Both the position numbers and the translations under genes were made by a program. A stretch of 64,000 nt of DNA from Paenibacillus pectinilyticus (GTDB lineage: Bacteria > Bacillota > Bacilli > Paenibacillales > NBRC-103111): NCBI RefSeq assembly GCF_001700435.1, contig NZ_LYPC01000014.1:310001-374000 (forward strand). The letters run 5' to 3'. Position 1 is the stretch's first letter, and the number at the start of each line of letters is the position of its first letter. Positions 52,830 to 60,359 of the stretch are shown here, piece by piece. Under the pieces are notes generated by a model, which did not search any database, was not told the DNA's origin, and worked only from the letters and a program-made list of their open reading frames with translations.

Positions 52830-55800
52830 ATGAGGAGATATATGAAAGCGATATCAGGTTTAATGGTTTGTGTAATGATGCTAAGCCTGTTCTCTGCCAT
52901 CGGATTCGATTGGCCGAAGGCTTATGCGACAGGTGAAACGAGTTATTTGAAGATGACGTACGAAACAAATGATCCGAATTTCGGGAGTTTATCGGTCGGT
53001 GCTTCAACAACTGTCAGCCTGATTGATGCAAATACGTCTAAATCATCCATGACACTTGCACAAGTCACCAATGGTGTTACAGTAGGCACCAACGGAATTA
53101 CAAGTGTCACCGGTGTCACGTACGGAATTACAGGAGTCACGACAGGTGAAAGATGGTTAAGTGTTGCAACGCCATCTGGACAGAAAGGCTCTATGACCAT
53201 CCCGTTTAACTGGAGCAAGGGGGCTGTTACTGACAAGAACAATATTAATCTTGATACCAGTTTCATCTTTGCAGATACAAATCGGGAATATCAGATATTG
53301 GCTAGACCTGCTGATTGGAGCGGCTCCAATGTTATTGTGAAGTTTCAAACCGATGGCCATATTGTTTCCAAAGATGCAGGAAGCAGCTATGCAGATCGTG
53401 GAACATGGAACATAAATAATAAGATGTCCCTTAAGCTGTCCATGTACAAGGATTCTGGCACATATGATCTATTTTTAACGCAAAACGGCGTTACGACAAA
53501 GATTGCTGATCAAGCTCCACTAAGCGCAAGTCAATTTAACGGTGGCGGACTTGTCATATTCACGCTGGAAGCACCGACAGCTGCCACAACTTCAACTGTG
53601 TGGGTTGATAATGTTGAGACTAGCGGTTCAGACAACAGTGCGCCTGTGGCATCACCATCTCCAAGTCCAACACCATCACCATCTCCAACACCATCACCAT
53701 CACCATCACCAATACCAAGTACAACACCATCACCATCAGCTTCACCAAGTCCAAGTCCAAGCGCGACACCTTCGCCGACAGGGGATGTGGTCTTCAGAAC
53801 GACCACCTTTGAAACGAACGATGCGGACGCAACCATTGCAAATACTGCAACGGATTCAGTCATTAAATACTCGTTACTGGACGACAAATCACCTTCGACA
53901 ATGAAGATTGTTAATTCTAACAGCAGTCGCATGCTAGAGGTGACCAATCTCAAAGATAATTTAGGAGATTTAGGCATTCCTTTCTCTGCTGCTTGGGCAA
54001 CCCCTTCCAGTAAGAAGAGTTACACCTTAGAAGCCACCTTTGTGATGAAAGATCACAATGGAGATGCGAGAATACAATGGATCAATGGTAACTGGTCCTT
54101 CAAATCGTATTTATTGTATATTGCAAAAGATGGAAAAATATATGCTAGATCCAATACCTCCGCAGACGGCGGCATGGCCGCTAGAGGAAATTGGCAGGTC
54201 GATGTTCCTTTCACTATTAAGTTGGTTACGCACTTGGATACCAAGAGCTATGAGCTGTATTTGGATGGCAACAAGGTTGTAGACAACGAACCTATGGAAG
54301 TGCCGACATGGGATGCTTATACGCCAGGAATGGCTGCATTCATGGTCAACACGCCTGGGGGAATACATGACCAGTCGGTATATCTGGTTGATAACATTAA
54401 ACTCTCCGGTTCCGATACAGCAGGCACACCGTATACGGTGAACTCTAATCCTGGACCAATCTATGCCGAACAAGTGGAAATCAAAGCACCTGTTACTTAT
54501 TATGTGAGTCCAAGTGGATCTGACGCAAGCGATGGCAAATCCATCAACACGCCATTTCTGACACCACAGCATGCTGCTGATCTATCTGCGCCTGGGGATA
54601 CGATATATTTTAGGGGCGGGGAATACACGTATAATGGAACAGGTCGGTATTTAATGATTAAACGTCCAGGGGCCAAGGATCCGGTAACTGGTCAAGAACA
54701 CTATATTACTTACCAAGCATACCCTGGCGAAAAGCCGGTCTTTAAAGTAACGAATGGCTGGGGAGCTATCGACATTTATGCCAGCTATATCAAGGTAGAT
54801 GGATTTACGGTCATCGGCAATAACGATAACCTAACAGTGGCAGATGGCGAAGCAACTTATGATTACGTGGCCAGTTTGACGGATGCGGGGCAAGACAGCC
54901 AGATCGATTGGGCTCAAGTGTCCAGAACGAATACCAATGGGATTAGCATAGACGGCAGGACTGCAATGAAGGATGGAATGCCAGAGCCTACTCATATTAT
55001 TATCTCCAATAATGATGTAAGCAAAATGAGTGCAGGCGGTATTAGCGGTATGCAAGCCGACTATGTGACCATCGAGAATAACATTGCGCACAGTAATAGC
55101 TGGTTCACAATTTACGCAACAAGCGGATTCAGTATGCTTAACCCCATTGACTCCGACACAAACAGGGGCTATAAAATTATTTTCCGGAATAACATTTCTT
55201 ATGACAATCAAACTAAAGTCAAATGGTTAGAACCCCGCAGATATTCGGACGGAAACGGGATCATTATAGACACTACTAAAAATACGGATATTGGCAAACC
55301 TCCCTTTGCCGGTAAAACACTGGTAGAGAACAATATTTCGTATAATAACGGAGGTTCCGGTATTCATGCGTTCGCCAGTGCGAATATAGACATCATCAAC
55401 AACACGGTCTTCAACAACGGGCAAAGTCCGCATATCAATTATGCCCAATTGTTCGCCTCCGATTCCGAAAATGTAAACATATTCAACAATATCGTATATG
55501 GAAATGGCAAGGTACTTAACTCGAATACTGGCAGTGACAAGATTATCTTTGCAAATAATATGTACTACAATGGTACGGCAACCGTACAAGGTCCCAATGA
55601 CGTGATTGCTGATCCTAAATTTGTGTCCCTTGATCCTAACAATTTGGATTTCCATCTGCGGTCAGATTCACCTGCCGTTGACCACGGTACACAGACGTTG
55701 GCGCCTACCTTTGACAATTCGGGAGCTAGTCGTCCGCAGGGGGCCAAGTATGACATCGGTGCTTACGAATCCAGCTATACCAGTGCGAATCCGATTGGGA

Positions 55801-58178
55801 ATGACGTTATCGATATTGCGGCTATCTATGCGGCAACGGCATTTAAACCGAAACAAGCCCAAGCTATGAAGGGAACGCCTACGATTGATGGAAACATCGA
55901 CCAGATCTGGAATTCAGCGATGCAAATTAGCGCTAACAATTTCCAAGGAGGCGTAGCGGGGGCAACGGCGACGGTACGTACACTATGGGATAATAACAAC
56001 CTTTATGTATTAGCAGAAGTAACAGATCCGCTCTTGAGTAAAGCAGCCGTAAATCCTTGGGAGGAAGATTCAGTAGAATTTTTCCTGGATGAGAATAACG
56101 GCAAAACAACCAGTTATGAAGAGGACGATGGTCAATATCGAATCAACTTTGATAATGAACAGTCCAAAGGCGGAAGGAATAAGACTATTACAAGTGCAAC
56201 AAAGCGCACAAGTACAGGCTATATTGTTGAGGCGAAGCTGCCGATCGAGACGGTTACCGTTGCGGAAGGCATGAAAGTAGGCTTTGATGTCCAGGTGAAC
56301 GACGATCAAACGGGTACAGGTACCCGTGCATCAACAGCGATTTGGAGCGATCCGGCCTTCAAAGGATATAATAACACGAGTCAGTTCGGAGAAGTGAAGC
56401 TGGTCACGACACTGGAGCAGGCTTTGAGCCCGGCAATCATTACACCGACAACCGCGACCTTTAACAAAAATGCACCGGCGGATATCGCGTTCCAGGTGGA
56501 CTCAAACGGTAATATTTTGGCTGCGCTCAAGAACGGCAATAATGTTCTTGTCCAAGGTCAGGATTACACAGTTTCAGGCAGTGTCTACAGTATCACTACA
56601 TCGTATCTCAACAGCTTATCGAATGGTGTGGCGGAAATTACTTTCCATTATTCGAATACTGTTGATCAGAAAGTGACGATTTCCATAACTGGTGATACTG
56701 AAAGGCCAACAGCGCCAACTGGTTTGGGTGTAAGCAACATAACGGCCAATTCCCTTGATCTGACATGGACAGCGTCCACAGACAATGTGGAAGTGATTGG
56801 CTACGATGTCTATAAGGGTACGGATAAAGTTGCAACCGTGACGGCTGCGACGTACAGCTTCACTGGACTAACAGCAGATACCACATACAGCTTCAAGGTA
56901 GTTGCCGTAGATGCAGCGGGCAACCGTACGGAAAGTGTAGTTTACACGGCTAAAACGGCAACGGCTTCAACAGGTAGCGGTTCAATTACACCGACACCAA
57001 CAACTGGACCTTTGACTACGGTAGTAGGGTCCCGAATTGTAGCTCAGCCCTCGTTAATCAACGGGCGTGCAGATGTAGTTTTGAGTATAGACAATTTGAA
57101 CCAAGCCATTGCAAATGCAACTCAAGCGAAAGATAAATCTTTAACGATCGACCTGTCTTCTGCTAAAGGTGCAACTTCAGTGGGAGTAGAACTCCCGGCT
57201 GATTCCTTACTGAAAGCGAAGCAAGAAGGCATCAAATCGGTAGAAATCAAATCTTCTCTGGTCACACTCAATGTAGCGACAGATGCGATTAAGGATGTGA
57301 AAGCAGGCGATAAAGTAGCCATCACGGTTGAAACCGTAGATCCTGCAACTTTGCCTGACTCGGTGACAAATCAACTCAAAGGAATGCCGGTATTTGATTT
57401 CAACTTAAGCGTTAATGGTCAGAAGGTTAGTACCTTTAAAGACGGCAATTCCGTTGAAGTCCAAATCCCGTATACGATGCAAGCAGGTGACATAGCAAAT
57501 GCTCTTATAGCAGCATATGTGAATGACAAGGGTGAACTGGAAATCATCAAGAACGCAAAATACGATGAAAAGACAGGATTCTTGGTATTCAATGTTAAGC
57601 ACTTTAGTAAATATGCCGTCGTATCTTTCAAATCGTCTTTTGCGGATATGGGCTCCTACCAGTGGGCACAGTCTAGCGTAACTGCCCTTGCAGCACGTCA
57701 GATCCTAGGTGGTCTAGGCGATGATCAGTTCGCACCGCAACAAGCAGTGACCCGTGCCGAGTTTTTGAAGATCCTGATGGAAGGTTATGATCTGGTTAAA
57801 ACCGGGAATAAGTCGACCTTTACGGATGTGAAAGCAGGCGAGTGGTACTATGATGTGGTAGCAACTGCTCAAGCCATGAACATTGTTTCAGGGTATGAGG
57901 ACGGAAGCTTTGGATCGGACAACAAGATTACTCGTGAGGAAATGGCTGTTATTACCGAGCGTGTCTTGAAGGCCGCTGGAATGGAGATCGTCAAGATGAG
58001 ATCAGCCGTACCTTTCACAGATGAAGCCAACATTTCAAATTATGCTACACAAGCAGTAACAGTCATGAATGAAGCAGGTTGGTTCGAAGGGCAAGAGGAA
58101 GGGCGATTCGCTCCTCAAGCACAGGCAACTCGTGCTGAAGCAGCTGTTCTACTTGCAAGAATGTTAGGAGTTAACTAA
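52830..58178 (+). CDS. Giant SLH-anchored multidomain beta-helix/CBM protein (probable pectin-active enzyme)
   Basis: 1782 residues. Signal peptide about 1-33 (PKAYA). Then: beta-sandwich module (about 38-270), Pro/Ser/Thr linker (271-317), a related beta-sandwich module (320-530), a right-handed beta-helix (about 553-985; TYYVSPSGSDASDG, PGDTIYFRGGEY, NNISYNNGGSGIHAF) like the protein at 40616, a CBM9-like module (about 1013-1193; PTIDGNIDQIWNSA, WEEDSVEFFLDENN), an X2-like module (about 1200-1288), an Fn3 module (about 1290-1380), an unknown beta module (about 1395-1600) and three SLH domains (about 1604-1782; ending LLARMLGVN). It would sit on the cell wall. AAAGGAGG precedes ATG 52830; ATG 52842 is an alternative. 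Confidence 0.85.
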   Translation: MRRYMKAISGLMVCVMMLSLFSAIGFDWPKAYATGETSYLKMTYETNDPNFGSLSVGASTTVSLIDANTSKSSMTLAQVTNGVTVGTNGITSVTGVTYGITGVTTGERWLSVATPSGQKGSMTIPFNWSKGAVTDKNNINLDTSFIFADTNREYQILARPADWSGSNVIVKFQTDGHIVSKDAGSSYADRGTWNINNKMSLKLSMYKDSGTYDLFLTQNGVTTKIADQAPLSASQFNGGGLVIFTLEAPTAATTSTVWVDNVETSGSDNSAPVASPSPSPTPSPSPTPSPSPSPIPSTTPSPSASPSPSPSATPSPTGDVVFRTTTFETNDADATIANTATDSVIKYSLLDDKSPSTMKIVNSNSSRMLEVTNLKDNLGDLGIPFSAAWATPSSKKSYTLEATFVMKDHNGDARIQWINGNWSFKSYLLYIAKDGKIYARSNTSADGGMAARGNWQVDVPFTIKLVTHLDTKSYELYLDGNKVVDNEPMEVPTWDAYTPGMAAFMVNTPGGIHDQSVYLVDNIKLSGSDTAGTPYTVNSNPGPIYAEQVEIKAPVTYYVSPSGSDASDGKSINTPFLTPQHAADLSAPGDTIYFRGGEYTYNGTGRYLMIKRPGAKDPVTGQEHYITYQAYPGEKPVFKVTNGWGAIDIYASYIKVDGFTVIGNNDNLTVADGEATYDYVASLTDAGQDSQIDWAQVSRTNTNGISIDGRTAMKDGMPEPTHIIISNNDVSKMSAGGISGMQADYVTIENNIAHSNSWFTIYATSGFSMLNPIDSDTNRGYKIIFRNNISYDNQTKVKWLEPRRYSDGNGIIIDTTKNTDIGKPPFAGKTLVENNISYNNGGSGIHAFASANIDIINNTVFNNGQSPHINYAQLFASDSENVNIFNNIVYGNGKVLNSNTGSDKIIFANNMYYNGTATVQGPNDVIADPKFVSLDPNNLDFHLRSDSPAVDHGTQTLAPTFDNSGASRPQGAKYDIGAYESSYTSANPIGNDVIDIAAIYAATAFKPKQAQAMKGTPTIDGNIDQIWNSAMQISANNFQGGVAGATATVRTLWDNNNLYVLAEVTDPLLSKAAVNPWEEDSVEFFLDENNGKTTSYEEDDGQYRINFDNEQSKGGRNKTITSATKRTSTGYIVEAKLPIETVTVAEGMKVGFDVQVNDDQTGTGTRASTAIWSDPAFKGYNNTSQFGEVKLVTTLEQALSPAIITPTTATFNKNAPADIAFQVDSNGNILAALKNGNNVLVQGQDYTVSGSVYSITTSYLNSLSNGVAEITFHYSNTVDQKVTISITGDTERPTAPTGLGVSNITANSLDLTWTASTDNVEVIGYDVYKGTDKVATVTAATYSFTGLTADTTYSFKVVAVDAAGNRTESVVYTAKTATASTGSGSITPTPTTGPLTTVVGSRIVAQPSLINGRADVVLSIDNLNQAIANATQAKDKSLTIDLSSAKGATSVGVELPADSLLKAKQEGIKSVEIKSSLVTLNVATDAIKDVKAGDKVAITVETVDPATLPDSVTNQLKGMPVFDFNLSVNGQKVSTFKDGNSVEVQIPYTMQAGDIANALIAAYVNDKGELEIIKNAKYDEKTGFLVFNVKHFSKYAVVSFKSSFADMGSYQWAQSSVTALAARQILGGLGDDQFAPQQAVTRAEFLKILMEGYDLVKTGNKSTFTDVKAGEWYYDVVATAQAMNIVSGYEDGSFGSDNKITREEMAVITERVLKAAGMEIVKMRSAVPFTDEANISNYATQAVTVMNEAGWFEGQEEGRFAPQAQATRAEAAVLLARMLGVN
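53642..53781 (+). repeat. Low-complexity CCATCACCATCTCCA-type repeat encoding a Pro/Ser/Thr linker
   Basis: Imperfect 6- and 12-nt units (CCATCA, CCAACACCATCA) encode a PSPTPSPSP linker between two beta-sandwich modules. Such repeats vary in copy number by slippage. Confidence 0.85.
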
Positions 58179-58191
58179 ATATACACTATTG

Positions 58192-58228
58192 GAAAAGCTG
58201 CATCTTTTGAATGAAGAGGCAGCTTTTC
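58192..58228 (+). terminator. Terminator after the SLH protein gene
   Basis: Perfect 10-bp stem GAAAAGCTGC / GCAGCTTTTC, T-rich at its end. Confidence 0.75.
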
Positions 58229-58355
58229 TATGTTCATTTAATAAATATGGGATTTATTGTGATTCGTTAATTGTTTCCTAGATTCGAAGAATACGTTATT
58301 ATCAAATTATCACCCGTTGAGCTTTATTTTCAACCAGAATAAGGAGGGTTATGAT

Positions 58356-59894
58356 TTGTATTCACAGCTTAGAACTTTCAAGGGTTACGTGTTCCTTGCG
58401 CTCATTTTATTAGTATGTATGACAGGTTGTAATGGAGATAAGAACGGAAATGAAAGCGCTTCAAAAACGCCAGCTATAAGCAATCAACCGAACGCTATAT
58501 CCCAAGTCCAGAAGCTGGATCCGCGTGAAGTATCGATTTATTATCCAGGACCTCCGCAAAGGGATGTAGCAATTGTTGAAGACGAAATGAATAAAATCCT
58601 AAAGGAGAAGATCAATGCCACGATCAAGATCAATGCGGTAGACTGGGCCAACTGGACGCAGAAAATGAATCTGATGCTCTCCTCTAATGAACCCTTCGAT
58701 CTTGTGTTTACCGCAGCGTGGGACAATCTGAACGGTAATGTGGCAAAGAAAGCATTTATAGATTTACTGCCTCTAATGAACGTATATGGGCAAGATATAA
58801 AGAAAAATATGGATGACATATTTATTTCAGGTAATACTGCAAACGGCAAGCTATATGCGCTTCCAACCCAGAAGGAATATGCTAGTCAGCAAGGGATGTT
58901 CTTGAGCAAAGAAATGGTGGACAAATACAAGATCGACATCAAATCAATAAAGAAATTGGCCGATCTAGAACCGATTTTGCAAATAATAAAAGACAATGAA
59001 CCGGATATGATCCCGATGTGGGCAAATCGAAACTGGCTAAATGTGCTGCCTTATGAGTACTTAGGTACCTTGAAGATCGTGGGTGCCCTTGTGAAAGATG
59101 GAGATTTGCAGGTTGTCAATCCATTTGAAAGAGCAGACACGAAGCAATTTTTCGAATTGATGTATAACTGGAACCGGAAGGGCTTCTTCCAGAAGGATCC
59201 TGGATTGAATACCGATCCTTCCGTCCCTATTAAAGCCGGTAAAGTATTCGCTCAATGGAGTCAACTAAAGCCTGGAGCGGACGGGGAGAAGAATTTTGTA
59301 CTCAATCATAAAGTTGTACAGGTTGAATTAGAGCAAACGCCGTATACAACAACCAATGACTTAAATAATTCTATGCTGGCGATTTCCAGAACCTCCAGAG
59401 ATCCGGAGCGGGCAATGATGGTGATGAATTTACTGCATAGCGATGCCAAGCTTCTGAACCTGTTGGTTAACGGAGTGGAAGGCAAACATTATGTGAAAGT
59501 GGATGGTAATGATCATGTAATTAAACTACCTGATGGAGCTACAGCAGGCGAAACCGGCTATTCCCCAGGGAACAATTGGATGTTTGGCAATCAATTTTTG
59601 AACTATCTTTGGGATAATGAGGATCAGCAGAAATGGCAGAAATATGATGCTTTCAATAAAGCAGCTAAATCGACAAAAGCTTTGGGATTCTTCTTCGATA
59701 GCACCAATACGAGGAATGAGGAAGCGGCCATTATTAGTATTTGGGATAGCTATATGGATGGTCTAACAACTGGTGTTCTTGACCCGAAGCAAAATCTTCC
59801 TGAATTTATCCTAAAGCTGAAAAAAGTGGGTTCAGGTAAAGTCATTGCAGAAATGCAGAAGCAACTGGATGAGTTTTTGAAGAACAAGCCTTGA
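58356..59894 (+). CDS. Second sugar-binding lipoprotein, paralogue of the one at 51128
   Basis: 512 residues from TTG 58356, 8 nt after AAGGAGGG; the frame is open to 58317 but lacks a better start. The lipoprotein signal ends at MTGC (C25). Large parts match the 51128 protein almost word for word (VSIYYPGPPQRDVAIVE, NEPFDLVFTAAWDN, LYALPTQKEYASQQGMF, LLNLLVNGVEGK), so it arose by duplication. No permeases follow, so it could feed the permeases at 49177-51068 with a second ligand. A cre-like word (58450-58464) lies inside its early codons. Confidence 0.9.
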   Translation: MYSQLRTFKGYVFLALILLVCMTGCNGDKNGNESASKTPAISNQPNAISQVQKLDPREVSIYYPGPPQRDVAIVEDEMNKILKEKINATIKINAVDWANWTQKMNLMLSSNEPFDLVFTAAWDNLNGNVAKKAFIDLLPLMNVYGQDIKKNMDDIFISGNTANGKLYALPTQKEYASQQGMFLSKEMVDKYKIDIKSIKKLADLEPILQIIKDNEPDMIPMWANRNWLNVLPYEYLGTLKIVGALVKDGDLQVVNPFERADTKQFFELMYNWNRKGFFQKDPGLNTDPSVPIKAGKVFAQWSQLKPGADGEKNFVLNHKVVQVELEQTPYTTTNDLNNSMLAISRTSRDPERAMMVMNLLHSDAKLLNLLVNGVEGKHYVKVDGNDHVIKLPDGATAGETGYSPGNNWMFGNQFLNYLWDNEDQQKWQKYDAFNKAAKSTKALGFFFDSTNTRNEEAAIISIWDSYMDGLTTGVLDPKQNLPEFILKLKKVGSGKVIAEMQKQLDEFLKNKP

Positions 59895-60093
59895 GTCGAT
59901 GTATCGCTTGGCTCACCTTTACTTAGCGGAATTTTCTTACGCTCGCCGCATCGTTTTCCCCAGCCTCGCTGACGTTGTTTCGTGTTCACAACCTCAATAA
60001 AATCTGCGGTCCGTCTTTCAACTTCGAAATACAACCGATCGTTCCGATTACTATGTCGACCATTGCATCATGTCTCGCATATAGAGCTTTTAT

Positions 60094-60139
60094 AAAGCCA
60101 TTTTGGAGGGGATTCCGATCTCTACCAAGATGGCTTTTT
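60094..60139 (+). terminator. Terminator-like hairpin
   Basis: 13-bp stem AAAGCCATTTTGG / CCAAGATGGCTTT with one G-U pair, an 18-nt loop and a five-T end. It lies 200 nt after the lipoprotein gene. Confidence 0.65.
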
Positions 60140-60320
60140 CGTTCAGGAGGACATTTGACTGATAGGGGTACGAAAATAGACTGAATGCTTCCAAGCTGAC
60201 CTGCTGTATGGATGCTATTTAGGTACCAAGTGCGTGTAATTCTCTCTCTCGGGCTTGGATGGGAATGGCATACAATCAATACGTATCTAGGTGAAAGGGG
60301 AATTGCTATTCCCTTCTTTC

Positions 60321-60335
60321 ATGTAAGCGTATGCA
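60321..60335 (+). promoter_or_regulatory. cre site before the multi-CBM protein gene
   Basis: ATGTAAGCGTATGCA matches WTGNAANCGNWNNCW completely, 24 nt before the start codon, where bound CcpA could block transcription. Confidence 0.6.
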
Positions 60336-60359
60336 AAAATATTCTCAAGGGAGGCAATC

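Larger units (their letters stand above)
59895..60359. other. 465-nt gene-free region with a hairpin and an unexplained block
   Basis: No convincing gene. On the minus strand open frames with text such as ADFIEVVNTKQRQRGWGKR and LYARHDAMVDIVIGTIG look like pieces of an eroded element, but I recognise no family. A hairpin lies at 60094-60139 and a cre site at 60321. Confidence 0.5.

Noticed and set aside
52943..53266. Minus-strand frame with Val/Thr/Pro repeats
   Set aside because: It is a shadow of the repetitive N-terminal module of the SLH protein.
53642..53781. CRISPR-like array
   Set aside because: The repeats are 6-12 nt low-complexity units in frame with the SLH protein; there are no spacers of constant length and no cas genes.
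53531..53977. Minus-strand frame rich in Gly/Asp/Val repeats
   Set aside because: It is the antisense of the Pro/Ser/Thr linker repeat of the SLH protein.
58450..58464. cre-like ATGAAAGCGCTTCAA
   Set aside because: One mismatch, but it lies within the coding sequence for the linker of the lipoprotein (Asn-Glu-Ser-Ala-Ser), well past the start; I do not list it as a site.
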